A DNA stretch of 64,000 nt. Source: Cyanobium sp. NS01 (GTDB lineage: Bacteria > Cyanobacteriota > Cyanobacteriia > PCC-6307 > Cyanobiaceae). A model generated the notes under the pieces. That model saw nothing but the letters and a program-made list of their open reading frames with translations, was not told the DNA's origin and searched no databases. Of this stretch, positions 1-8,170 are shown one piece after another. The position numbers were made by a program, and so were the translations under genes. Location of the stretch: positions 1,178,001-1,242,000 of the forward strand of contig NZ_CP047940.1 in the NCBI RefSeq assembly GCF_014280235.1, in the 5' to 3' direction. Every line of letters starts with the position of its first letter. The first letter of the stretch is position 1.

Positions 1-342
1 GAGCTCAGCGCTCAGCGTGTCCCAGGGCGGCCCTGGCCCCTGCTGCTGGCCCTGGTGCTGGGCGGCCTGCTCCAGCTGGCCACCCTGCTGGCGCCGGTGC
101 CGGCCCTGGCCGCCCCGGGCCTCTGCGTGGGGCCGGTGTGCGCCGATGAGATCACCCGCAGTGCCAAGCACCACTGGCAGCTGCGACTGCGGGTGGACGA
201 CCAGCGGGGCCATCGGGAACGGCTGGTGGTGGACTGCCGTGACGGCCACCTCAGCCCCGAGAGCGGCACGGTGGAGAGGGGCTACGCGGCGGCGGTGGCC
301 CGCCGCGCCTGCCGTCTGGCCGGCGAGGGGTCCCAGGGCTGA
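1..342 (+). CDS. Small secreted protein, 5' end missing
   Basis: The reading frame is open from the first base of the window, so the start lies upstream or close to the edge; an internal GTG at 55 is possible. The visible part reads as a hydrophobic segment rich in Leu and Ala ending in PALAAPG, like a signal peptide with cleavage after Ala, followed by about 75 residues containing four Cys (LCVGPVC, VDCRDG, RRACRL). The mature part would therefore be exported and perhaps disulfide bonded. I do not recognise the family. It ends 91 bases before the GH3 gene on the same strand. Confidence 0.55.
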   Translation, partial: ELSAQRVPGRPWPLLLALVLGGLLQLATLLAPVPALAAPGLCVGPVCADEITRSAKHHWQLRLRVDDQRGHRERLVVDCRDGHLSPESGTVERGYAAAVARRACRLAGEGSQG

Positions 343-433
343 TCGTCTCGGCTTGAGACTGATCAACAGGTTCTCTGCTCCTGGGATTGATCGGTTTGGA
401 TAGGTCCACGCAGCAAGGGCCTCGGGGGGAACC

Positions 434-2626
434 ATGAATGACCCCGCGTCCAGGCTCGAGGCCCGGGCCCAGGAGCTGCTGGCACAGGTCTCCACGGCCG
501 AGAAGCTGGCCCTGCTCGATGGCGACACGCCGTTCTGGTCCGGCATGGCGGACATTGCTCTGACTCAGGCCTCCCACCGCCATCCCTGGCCGGCGGGGCA
601 GCTGCCTCGGCTGGGCCTGAAGGGCCTTCAGTTCGTCGATGGTCCCCGGGGCGTGGTGCTCGAGGGTGGCGCCACCACGTTCCCCGTGCCGATGGCGCGC
701 GGTGCCTGCTGGGACCCCGAGCTGGAGGAGCGCATCGGCGAGGCCATCGCTGTTGAGGCCCGATCCTTCGGGGCCAACTGGGTGGCCGGGGTATGCGTCA
801 ACCTGCTGCGTCACCCTGGCTGGGGCAGGGCCCAGGAAACCTATGGGGAAGACCCGGTGCACGTGGGCGCCATGGGGGCCGCCATGACCCGGGGGCTGGA
901 ACGCCATGCCGTGGCCTGCGTCAAGCACTTCGCCCTCAACTCGATCGACAGCTCCCGGTTCCTGGTGGACGTGCAGGTCGGGCAGCGGGCGCTTCATGAG
1001 CTGTATCTGCCCCATTTCCGCGATTGCGTGGAGGCCGGCGCCGGCTCGGTGATGAGCGCGTACAACCAGGTCAACGGCCACTGGTGCGGTCAGCAGCCTG
1101 AGCTGCTGCGGCGGATCCTCAAGGAGCGGTGGGGATTCAGTGGCTTCGTGGTCACTGATTTCATCTTCGGCCTGCGGGATGGCGTCGCCGCCCTGCTGGC
1201 GGGCCAGGACCTGGAAATGCCCTTTCCCATGGTGTTCGCAGGCTGCCTGCCCGAGGCCGTGGCCGATGGCCGGGTGCCAATGGGGTGTGTCGACGAGGCC
1301 GTGCGGCGGCTGCTGCAGGTGCAGCTGGGTGTGCCACCTGGAACGTACCCAGCCTCGCTGCGCTCGTGCCAGCAGCACCGGGCCCTGGCCCGCGAAGCGG
1401 CCACCAGCTCGATCGTGCTGCTGCGCAACGAAGGGCAGGTGCTGCCCTTCCGCGGTCTCACCTCGCTGGCGGTGATCGGCCGGCTGGCGTCGCTGCCAAA
1501 CCTGGGCGATCGCGGTTCTTCAGACACCAGACCCCTGCCCGGAGCGGTGGTGACGCCGCTGCAGGGTTTGCGGGACGCGGCTTCAGAGCTGCGGATCGAG
1601 CAGGCCAGTGGCGACAGCCCCCAGGAGGCGGCGGAGCTGGCGGCCCGCTGTGATGCCGCCTTGGTGGTGGTCGGGCTCGACTGGCGCCTGGAGGGGGAGC
1701 ACATCCACCCCGGGGACATCGCCCCGATCCTGCGCCTGATCCCCCCGCCTGGCTGGTTGCTGCGGCTGCTGGGGCGGCGCCGGCTGATGCCGCTCTGGCG
1801 ACCTGTCGCCGAGATGATCGCCTGGACCACCAGCTTTGCCTCCGCCCGTCAGGGCGGCGACTTTGCCGCCGGGGATCGCACCGACCTGAGCCTGCCGGCG
1901 GATCAGGTGGCCCTGATTCGCCAGGTCGCCGCCGCCCATCCCCGCACCGTGGTGGTGCTGATGGGCGGCGGGGGCCTGCTGATCGAGGACTGGCGGCAAC
2001 TGGTCCCTGGCCTGCTGCTGCTCTGGTATCCGGGTGAGCAAGGAGGTGCGGCTCTGGCCGATGTGCTGCTCGGCCGGGTGTCGCCCTCCGGGCGCCTGCC
2101 CTTCTCGATGGCGGCTGACACCGCCTACCTGCCGCCCTTCGAACCCCGGGCACGGCATGTGGTCTACGACCATTGGCATGGCTACCGGCGCCTGCAGCGT
2201 GACGGCCATCCCGCCGCCTATCCCTTTGGCTTCGGGCTGTCCTACAGCCGGTTCACAGCGTCCGCCCTGACAGCTCAGCTCCAGCGCGCCGATGGGCGGA
2301 TGGATCAGCTGAAAGCGAGTGTCACCATCACCAACACAGGCGAGATGGAGGCGGCCGAGGTGGTTCAGCTGTACCTGGAGCCGCCCGCTCGGGAGATCGA
2401 GCGTCCGGCTCGAACGTTGGTGGCGTTCCAGCGCCTGCTTCTCGCCGCTGGTGAATCCCGGCGCATCACTCTGGACATCCCCCTGCGGGCCTGCGCCACG
2501 TTTGAGCCGGTCCAGGATGGCTTCGTGACCGAAGGGGGAGTCCACCGGCTTGTCCTGGCCAGGCATGTGGAGGAGGAGGGCCTGGAGCTGGAGCTGGAGC
2601 TGGATGCTGCGCTGGTGTGTCGCTGA
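434..2626 (+). CDS. Glycoside hydrolase family 3 beta-glucosidase
   Basis: A 730-residue protein that hydrolyses terminal beta-linked glucose (or related sugars) from the non-reducing end. The order is the usual one for long GH3 enzymes: a TIM-barrel domain (about residues 10-310) with KHFALNS and the nucleophile motif VVTDFIFG (Asp near residue 242), then an alpha/beta sandwich (about 330-590), then a fibronectin-III-like domain after FGFGLSYSRF. There is no signal peptide, so it probably acts in the cytoplasm. The ATG at 434 follows a purine-rich GGGGGGA sequence at good spacing. The substrate cannot be read from sequence; glucosylglycerol, glucosyl lipids or scavenged glucosides are guesses. 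It faces the glycosyltransferase pair that ends 33 bases downstream on the other strand. Confidence 0.9.
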   Translation: MNDPASRLEARAQELLAQVSTAEKLALLDGDTPFWSGMADIALTQASHRHPWPAGQLPRLGLKGLQFVDGPRGVVLEGGATTFPVPMARGACWDPELEERIGEAIAVEARSFGANWVAGVCVNLLRHPGWGRAQETYGEDPVHVGAMGAAMTRGLERHAVACVKHFALNSIDSSRFLVDVQVGQRALHELYLPHFRDCVEAGAGSVMSAYNQVNGHWCGQQPELLRRILKERWGFSGFVVTDFIFGLRDGVAALLAGQDLEMPFPMVFAGCLPEAVADGRVPMGCVDEAVRRLLQVQLGVPPGTYPASLRSCQQHRALAREAATSSIVLLRNEGQVLPFRGLTSLAVIGRLASLPNLGDRGSSDTRPLPGAVVTPLQGLRDAASELRIEQASGDSPQEAAELAARCDAALVVVGLDWRLEGEHIHPGDIAPILRLIPPPGWLLRLLGRRRLMPLWRPVAEMIAWTTSFASARQGGDFAAGDRTDLSLPADQVALIRQVAAAHPRTVVVLMGGGGLLIEDWRQLVPGLLLLWYPGEQGGAALADVLLGRVSPSGRLPFSMAADTAYLPPFEPRARHVVYDHWHGYRRLQRDGHPAAYPFGFGLSYSRFTASALTAQLQRADGRMDQLKASVTITNTGEMEAAEVVQLYLEPPAREIERPARTLVAFQRLLLAAGESRRITLDIPLRACATFEPVQDGFVTEGGVHRLVLARHVEEEGLELELELDAALVCR

Positions 2627-2658
2627 CGGGGATGTTCACCCCCCCTCAGCCCCCGGCC

Positions 2659-3174
2659 TCATGCCCCCGTGGAGGGCCGCTTGTTGGGGTGATGACTGCG
2701 GAGTGCCCTGCTCAGCGTCCTGCCGAGGCGCAATCGGTTGTAGCGCTGCAGCAGAAGGCAGGGCAGGTTGAACAGGGTCGCGAAGATCAGGTTGATCAGC
2801 ACCCCAGACGGAGGCAGCCAGAGGGTCGTGACCATCCAGGCGGGCCAGAGCACCCAGTGCACCAGCTCCGCCCGACGGGTCTCCAGGCTCAGCCGTTGCA
2901 GGGCCCGCGGGTCCCGACGGGCCAGGCTCCCCTTGCGGATGCCTCCAGGTAGGGCGTTGCCGGCATCGGGAATCCAGGGCTTCCAGATCCGAATCCCCAG
3001 CCATCGCTCGTAGAACCGCAGCGGTGCAGCACCCGGGTGGTCAGCTCGGCAGGGATCACGCCCGCCGAGCAGCCGATCCGGAAGTTGGTTGGCGAGGGCC
3101 CCGATCAGCAGCGACCAGAACAGCCACAGGATCGCCGTAGCGGCCACCGCACCCCAGCCACTGAATGGGGCCAT
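2659..3174 (-). CDS. CrtO/CruD-like carotenoid glycoside acyltransferase
   Basis: A 171-residue membrane protein resembling glycosyl-4,4'-diaponeurosporenoate acyltransferase (CrtO of staphylococci) and CruD-type acyltransferases, which add a fatty acyl group to the sugar of a carotenoid glycoside. Visible features are a first transmembrane segment (about residues 8-30), the family-like stretch RFYERWLGIRIWKPWIPDAG and two hydrophobic segments near residues 110-145. Its ATG shares one base with the stop of the upstream glycosyltransferase (TAATG), so the two are almost certainly translated together. That pairing is the strongest hint to function; the carotenoid substrate is inferred. Confidence 0.7.
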   Translation of the reverse strand: MAPFSGWGAVAATAILWLFWSLLIGALANQLPDRLLGGRDPCRADHPGAAPLRFYERWLGIRIWKPWIPDAGNALPGGIRKGSLARRDPRALQRLSLETRRAELVHWVLWPAWMVTTLWLPPSGVLINLIFATLFNLPCLLLQRYNRLRLGRTLSRALRSHHPNKRPSTGA

Positions 3175-4268
3175 TAACGGGTGCTGAACAGGCGCCCCTT
3201 CCAGAGCACCTCGCCACTTTCCAGCTTGAAAATCGCCTGCAGAAACACCCCGAGGAAGAACAGGACCGGGATCGGAAACAGCAGATTGATCCAGGTGAAG
3301 CGACCAATTGGACGGCTGATCACCAGCAGCTGGATCACATAGGCCCCGTAGACCAGCACATTGCTGAGAATGGAGTGGTCACCCACCAGTGGCCAGCCCA
3401 GCAGTGAGGCCGGCAGGCACCAGGCGGCCCAGAACAGCCCGGAGAGCCAGAGCACCACCGCCAGCATCCAGCTCCAGCGCACTTCACCGGCAGCAGTGGC
3501 GAAATTCTTGTTGAACCCCACCACCATGTCGCGCAGCCCGCCCGGGTACATGCGGTAGGCGATTTGGCCATCGCCGAGGAACGCGCTCACCGGCAGCTCG
3601 GCCCGTTCGTAGGCATGGGCGAGGTACCAGTCTTCGACCACCTTGCCGGCGACGGCCTCATGACCGCCGCTGCGGTCGTAGTCGGTGCGGCGGCTGACCA
3701 TCGCCGGCCCGAAGGCCACCCCGCAGTTGGCTCCCAGGGGGACGGCCATCAGCCCTACCAGGTTGAACAACAGCGAGAGTTGCTCATACGGCTTCTCGGT
3801 GCGGTGGTAAGGCTGCACCGTCACCAGCCCACCGAGCTTCTGGTGCGCTGCCACCAGGCAGTGGAGGAAGTCAGGGGTGGGTTCCGTGTCGGCATCGAGG
3901 AACACCAACAGCTCGCCACGACTGGCCAACACGCCGTTGTGCAGCGCCCATGTCTTGCCGCACCAGCCCTGGGGCAGGTGGGGCGCACTGCACACGGTCA
4001 CAGCCAGGCCGCTCCAGGGCTGAGCGGCGATAGCGGTGGTGCGATCCGTGGAGTGGTCGTCCACCACGATCACCTCCAGGGGCATGAGGCTCTGCCGGGC
4101 CAGACCACTCAGCAGATGGGGAAGTGTGGATTCCTCGTTGCGGGCGGGGATCAGCACCGACACCGAGGGCGGATCAACAGGCGAGCCGACGGGGAGAACG
4201 GGCAGACGTAGGCCCAGAACCCACCCCAGGAGCCACCGAACCACGATTGAACCGCCAACCCAGCCCAT
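3174..4268 (-). CDS. Family 2 glycosyltransferase, CrtQ/CruC-like
   Basis: A 364-residue membrane-bound GT-A glycosyltransferase. The nucleotide-sugar site is clear: VSVLIPARNEESTLP near residue 35, VIVVDDHSTDRT, then LVFLDADTEP carrying the DxD-type metal motif, and EDWYLAHAYERAEL as the acceptor/catalytic ED motif near 230. Three or so hydrophobic segments lie after residue 270, as in the enzymes that glycosylate carotenoids or other lipids at the membrane. It is coupled by a one-base overlap to the acyltransferase downstream, the arrangement seen in carotenoid glycosyl ester pathways (CrtQ/CrtO, CruC/CruD). Carotenoid specificity is an inference; a glycolipid pathway remains possible. Confidence 0.75.
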   Translation of the reverse strand: MGWVGGSIVVRWLLGWVLGLRLPVLPVGSPVDPPSVSVLIPARNEESTLPHLLSGLARQSLMPLEVIVVDDHSTDRTTAIAAQPWSGLAVTVCSAPHLPQGWCGKTWALHNGVLASRGELLVFLDADTEPTPDFLHCLVAAHQKLGGLVTVQPYHRTEKPYEQLSLLFNLVGLMAVPLGANCGVAFGPAMVSRRTDYDRSGGHEAVAGKVVEDWYLAHAYERAELPVSAFLGDGQIAYRMYPGGLRDMVVGFNKNFATAAGEVRWSWMLAVVLWLSGLFWAAWCLPASLLGWPLVGDHSILSNVLVYGAYVIQLLVISRPIGRFTWINLLFPIPVLFFLGVFLQAIFKLESGEVLWKGRLFSTR

Positions 4269-4301
4269 AGACAGCGCACCCGCTGTACCAACTCACCCTA
4301 T

Positions 4302-4326
4302 GGGCAGGGGGGAGGGGGGAGGGGGG
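4302..4326 (+). other. G-quadruplex-type G tract
   Basis: Four runs of G (3, 6, 6 and 6 bases) are separated by loops of only two, one and one bases. This matches the strictest G-quadruplex pattern. It lies in the 73-base gap between the lipase-like gene and the glycosyltransferase, both on the minus strand, so the transcript would carry the C-rich complement and the DNA plus strand the G-rich one. Confidence 0.6.
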
Positions 4327-4341
4327 ACCCCCAGGGTTCAA

Positions 4342-4938
4342 TCACAGGCGGATCAACGCCTCGGACAGGGGACGGATGGCGGCTTGGTCTCGCAGCAACT
4401 GGGGATGGGTCGCCACAGGCAGCTGGGTCCTGGTGCCGATTGGCAGCACGGCGCGCCAGCCCGGCAGCACGGCCAGATCAATGGCAGAGTAAAAACTGTG
4501 GCAATCGACCCGTTGGAGGGTGTCCAGGTTGCCGTTCAGGGTTTTCAGCAGGCCGCTGCCCCACTTGAGATCAGCGAGTCCCTTGAAGATGCGTCCTGGC
4601 CATGGCTGTGCCGTGAGGGTCCCCTGCTGGGGGCTGCCCACGCTGATGAAGCGTCGTGTCCGCTCGTGTCCTCCCTGGAGCTGAATCCAGGTACGCGCAA
4701 TCACGCCTCCGATCGAGAAACCCAGAAGGTCGATGGAGTCGTGCAGCCCCAGGTTCTCCCGGATGTGGGCTCCCAGCAGATCAGCGGCCTCTTCGATCGG
4801 CGTGAGACCCAGGCGCAGGGGCAGGGCCGGGATGAGGACGCTCTGTCGCTGCCCCCCGAGCGCCCGCTGGAGTCTGTTGAACACCGCTGGAGTGTCGAGC
4901 AGCCCGTGAACCAGAACCAGGGGTCGGTACGAAATCAC
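4342..4938 (-). CDS. Alpha/beta hydrolase, lipase/esterase-like
   Basis: A 198-residue serine hydrolase. It begins with a beta strand and oxyanion region PLVLVHGLLDTPAVF, has the nucleophile elbow LLGFSIGG (GxSxG) near residue 95, and a late His in VATHPQLLRD that would complete the triad. Spacing and the early HG motif resemble small lipases and PGAP1-like esterases. There is no export signal. The substrate is unknown. It lies upstream of the glycosyltransferase/acyltransferase pair on the same strand, with 73 bases between, so a link to acyl-lipid turnover is possible but unproven. Confidence 0.75.
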   Translation of the reverse strand: MISYRPLVLVHGLLDTPAVFNRLQRALGGQRQSVLIPALPLRLGLTPIEEAADLLGAHIRENLGLHDSIDLLGFSIGGVIARTWIQLQGGHERTRRFISVGSPQQGTLTAQPWPGRIFKGLADLKWGSGLLKTLNGNLDTLQRVDCHSFYSAIDLAVLPGWRAVLPIGTRTQLPVATHPQLLRDQAAIRPLSEALIRL

Positions 4939-5058
4939 AGGCTATTCAAGTTTCCTCAAGCTATGCCAAGCGGAACCCGGAGCGCGCGCCCACCGGCCCG
5001 ACGGAGGGCTGCCCTGGACCAGGAGCTGCTAGGAGCTCCATCTGCTGCACCGCCCTTG

Positions 5059-6621
5059 ATGGGCCTCACCCTGATCCTGGGCGATCAGCTGCACCGCGAG
5101 TGGTTCAGCGCCCCATCACTGCTGCTCGGTGCCGCCAGCCGGGTGCTGATGATCGAAGACCTCGCCGTGGCCTCCGCCTATCGGTACCACCAACTTCGCC
5201 TGCTCCACACCTTCGTGGCGATGCGCAGCTTCCGCGACGCCCTGATCGGGCAGGGGGTGGCCGTGCGCTACTTCGAGCTGCCGGCCTCGGCGGGCTGTTC
5301 GTTCTGGGAGCGGCTGGCGGCGGAGCTGGGCGAAGAACAGGAGCTGAGGGTGGCGGAGATCGCCGATTGGGGCTTCGAGCAGCGGCTGCAGGGCTTCTGC
5401 CGGCAGCATGAGGTGAGGCTGACGCTACTGCCCTCCCCAGCCTTCCTGGAGTCGGTGGCCGAGAGCCGCGGCTGGTTCGAAGGGCGGCGCCGCCCCTTCA
5501 TGAAGACCTTCTACGAGCGGCAGCGCCGTCGCCTGGGACTGCTGCTCGAGGCCGACGGCACCCCCAGCGGCGGCCGCTGGAGCTTCGACAGCGAGAACCG
5601 CCGCCGGCTGCCGAAGAACTATCAGGAGCCACCGCTCCCCACCGTGGCGGCCAGCCCGCATGAAGCGGCGGTGCGGCAGCTGATCGCCACCCACTTCGCC
5701 ACTCACCCCGGCGAGCTGGGGGAACTATGGATTCCATTCGATCACGACGGCGCCGAGGCCTGGCTGCAGCGGTTTCTGCAGGAGCGGCTCGATGCCTTCG
5801 GCCCCTACGAGGACGCCCTCAGCCAGAGCCGGGGCACCCTGCACCATTCCCTGCTCTCTCCCCTGCTCAACATCGGCCTGCTGAGCCCGGCCGGGGTGAT
5901 CCAGGCCGCCCTGGCCCATGCGCACCGCCGGGATGCCGCCGGCGCGCCGGTACCGATCGCCTCGTTGGAGGGTTTCCTGCGCCAGGTGATCGGCTGGCGG
6001 GAGTTCGTGCGCGGCATCGATCGCGTCCACGGCGAGCGTCAGGCCGCCAGCAACTTCTGGAACCACCAGCGCCGGCTGGCCCCCTGCTGGAGCGATGGCA
6101 GCACCGGCCTGCCACCACTGGATGCGGCGATCGGACGGCTGAACCGCACGGGCTACAACCACCACATCGAGCGGCTGATGGTGATCAGCAACCTGATGCT
6201 CCTCTGCGAGATCCAGCCTCTGGAGGTGCACCGCTGGTTCATGGAGCGCTACCTGGATTCTTATGAGTGGGTGATGGGGCCGAACGTCTACGGCATGGGC
6301 CTGATGAGTGACGGTGGCCTGTTTGCCACCAAGCCCTACATCTGCGGCTCCAACTACATCCTCAAGATGAGCGATGTCAAACGGGGCCCCTGGTGTGACA
6401 TCTGGGATGGTCTCTACTGGCGCTTCATCGAGCGCCACCGGGCCTTCTTCCAGGCCAATCCCCGCCTCTCGATGATGGTGCGCCTGCTGGATCGCATGGA
6501 TCGCCAACGTCGCGATGGCCTGGCTGCTGCAGCCGAAGCCTTCCTCCGGCGCGCCACGGTGGCCCCGCCTTCAGCAGACCCCGCCCTGAGCAGACTTCCC
6601 CCTGAGATGCCTTTCTCCTGA
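5059..6621 (+). CDS. Photolyase/cryptochrome of the FeS-BCP (PhrB-like) group
   Basis: A 520-residue flavoprotein of the prokaryotic (6-4) photolyase group, which repairs UV lesions in DNA with blue light. The start is set at the ATG giving MGLTLILGDQLH, where the family begins; the open frame runs on upstream but that part looks non-coding. Family landmarks are GDQL, RPFMKTFYERQRRRLG, a C-terminal helical FAD domain with IGWREFVRG, YNHHIERLM, SYEWVMGPNVYGMG and TKPYICGSNYI. Family members usually have four Cys holding a 4Fe-4S cluster, including a CxxC just after the MSD motif. Here the sequence reads MSDVKRGPWC, with no CxxC; nearby Cys are only 383, 429 and 446. The cluster is therefore probably absent. 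Confidence 0.9.
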   Translation: MGLTLILGDQLHREWFSAPSLLLGAASRVLMIEDLAVASAYRYHQLRLLHTFVAMRSFRDALIGQGVAVRYFELPASAGCSFWERLAAELGEEQELRVAEIADWGFEQRLQGFCRQHEVRLTLLPSPAFLESVAESRGWFEGRRRPFMKTFYERQRRRLGLLLEADGTPSGGRWSFDSENRRRLPKNYQEPPLPTVAASPHEAAVRQLIATHFATHPGELGELWIPFDHDGAEAWLQRFLQERLDAFGPYEDALSQSRGTLHHSLLSPLLNIGLLSPAGVIQAALAHAHRRDAAGAPVPIASLEGFLRQVIGWREFVRGIDRVHGERQAASNFWNHQRRLAPCWSDGSTGLPPLDAAIGRLNRTGYNHHIERLMVISNLMLLCEIQPLEVHRWFMERYLDSYEWVMGPNVYGMGLMSDGGLFATKPYICGSNYILKMSDVKRGPWCDIWDGLYWRFIERHRAFFQANPRLSMMVRLLDRMDRQRRDGLAAAAEAFLRRATVAPPSADPALSRLPPEMPFS

Positions 6622-6707
6622 GCTGGGTGGGTCTTGAAGAAGCTGCGCTGCGGTCTTGCCTTCCACCGGGTCAGGAACTAGATCGGATCAAGCCGCCATT
6701 GCCCGTC

Positions 6708-7091
6708 ATGCAGATCCCGATGCCAGGCGCTGCCCGTGCCTTCATGGTGTTCGGCGTCCTTTCCGCCCTGTTGGGCGCCGCTCCGGCCCTGAAGGCCCAG
6801 GACCGGGTGCCCATTGAGGCTGTCCGCGCCATCAACACGGCCCGCACCCGCAGCGTGAAGATCAACGGAGGGCTTCAGGTCTACCGCCCGGCAAGCTGCA
6901 TGTTCGCCACCGCAGCCCTCGATAATCCCTGCCTCGTGAGCAGCGACAGCGACGGTTTCGTCTTCAGCTTCATGGGCGGCCCACCGGCCTGGCAGGAGCG
7001 AGATCTTGCCCCCAGCCTGGAAACGGAGATTCGTATCTCTCCGGATGGAACGATCGTGGACGAACTGATCTACAACGGGCCACCCCGCTGA
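6708..7091 (+). CDS. Small exported protein of unknown function
   Basis: A 127-residue protein if translation starts at the ATG giving MQIPMPGAARAFMVF; a longer frame opens at 6627. A hydrophobic segment ending in PALKAQD looks like a signal peptide. The mature part holds a pair of Cys (ASCMFATAALDNPC) that could form a disulfide and ends in a polar tail. No family recognised. Its last 22 bases overlap the end of the convergent permease gene. Confidence 0.6.
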   Translation: MQIPMPGAARAFMVFGVLSALLGAAPALKAQDRVPIEAVRAINTARTRSVKINGGLQVYRPASCMFATAALDNPCLVSSDSDGFVFSFMGGPPAWQERDLAPSLETEIRISPDGTIVDELIYNGPPR

Positions 7092-8101
7092 GGGCTGGAG
7101 GCGGAGTCTTGCTCCTCTTCCTTACCCCAGCCCAGGATCATCCCCGTGACGGGAATGGCCAGGAACACTCCCAGCAGGCCCGCCAGCCGCTCTCCAACGA
7201 ACAGGGCAAAGAACAGCACCACCGGGCGGATCTGCAGGGCCCGGCCCATCACCCGTGGGTGGATCAGATTGTCCTGGATCTGCTGCAGCACCACCGAAGC
7301 GATCACCACCTGCAGGGCCAGCCACTGGCCCTGGGTGAGGAACACCACGCTGCTGGCCGCGATCACGCCCAGGGTGGCGCCGATGCCGGGGATGGCATCC
7401 AGCACTCCCACCACGATCGCCAGGATCAGGGCAAACTTCACCCCCATCAGGGCGAACACCAGAAAGCTGGCCAGGCTCAGAAACAGCATCAGGGTGATCT
7501 GGCCGCGCAGGAACCCCAGCACATTCTTCTGCACGCTGCGGTCGAAACGCCCGCGCACCACCTCAGGCAACAGCTGCAGCACCTGACTCCAGGTGGCGCC
7601 GTTGTCCACCAGCATGTAGATCACAATCACCAGCAGAATCACGCCGGCGAACAGGTTCGAGAAGGCCCCGCCGATCATTCCCAGGCCGCTGCCGAGGCTG
7701 TCGCGCAGCAGGTCCAGCACCTGGGCGAGCTGGATCGTCCTGAAGTAGTCGTGGAAGGGCAGATCGGGGCGCTGCAGCCCCAGCACCAGGTCGTTGAGCA
7801 GGCTGCTGCCCTGGTTCACCAGCTGGAAGCCGAGCACGGCCACCAACAGGCTGCCGCTGCCGAAGGCGGCCAGGCCGGTGATCAGGATCGCCAGGCCCCG
7901 GCTGCACCCCAGGCCCACCAGCCGCCGCACCGGATACTCCAGCAGCACAGCCAGCACCGCGGCGGCGATGAACAGGGTGAGCACCGGCCGAAAGAACGCC
8001 ACCAGCTGCACCAGCGCCCAGCCGCAGGCGAGCAGCAGCAGGAACCGCAGCAGCGCCGATTGGTTCAACCCCTGCCAGGGCGGCTCCTTGGGCTGGCTCA
8101 T
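7070..8101 (-). CDS. AI-2E family (PerM-like) membrane transporter
   Basis: A 343-residue integral membrane protein of the AI-2 exporter / PerM superfamily. Starting at MSQPKEPPWQ, it shows the typical paired N-terminal hydrophobic segments (FLLLLACGWALVQLVAFF, then FIAAAVLAVLLEYP), a central soluble part, and several more membrane spans, with the family-like stretch GVLDAIPGIGATLGVI and a C-terminal LFVGERLAGLLGVFLAIP. The longer frame upstream of this ATG looks like leader sequence. In cyanobacteria these genes are usually not tied to autoinducer export, and the true substrate is unknown. Confidence 0.85.
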   Translation of the reverse strand: MSQPKEPPWQGLNQSALLRFLLLLACGWALVQLVAFFRPVLTLFIAAAVLAVLLEYPVRRLVGLGCSRGLAILITGLAAFGSGSLLVAVLGFQLVNQGSSLLNDLVLGLQRPDLPFHDYFRTIQLAQVLDLLRDSLGSGLGMIGGAFSNLFAGVILLVIVIYMLVDNGATWSQVLQLLPEVVRGRFDRSVQKNVLGFLRGQITLMLFLSLASFLVFALMGVKFALILAIVVGVLDAIPGIGATLGVIAASSVVFLTQGQWLALQVVIASVVLQQIQDNLIHPRVMGRALQIRPVVLFFALFVGERLAGLLGVFLAIPVTGMILGWGKEEEQDSASSPQRGGPL

Positions 8102-8170
8102 CGGGGTGTTGGTGCATGGGGTAGTGGACCCCACCATGCACCCGAAGCTGCTGGCCCCGGCCACCGGTCC

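Noticed and set aside
4036-5058. N-terminal extension of the photolyase frame by 341 codons
   Set aside because: The extension overlaps the lipase-like gene on the other strand, shows no family match, and the known protein starts at MGLTLILGDQL.
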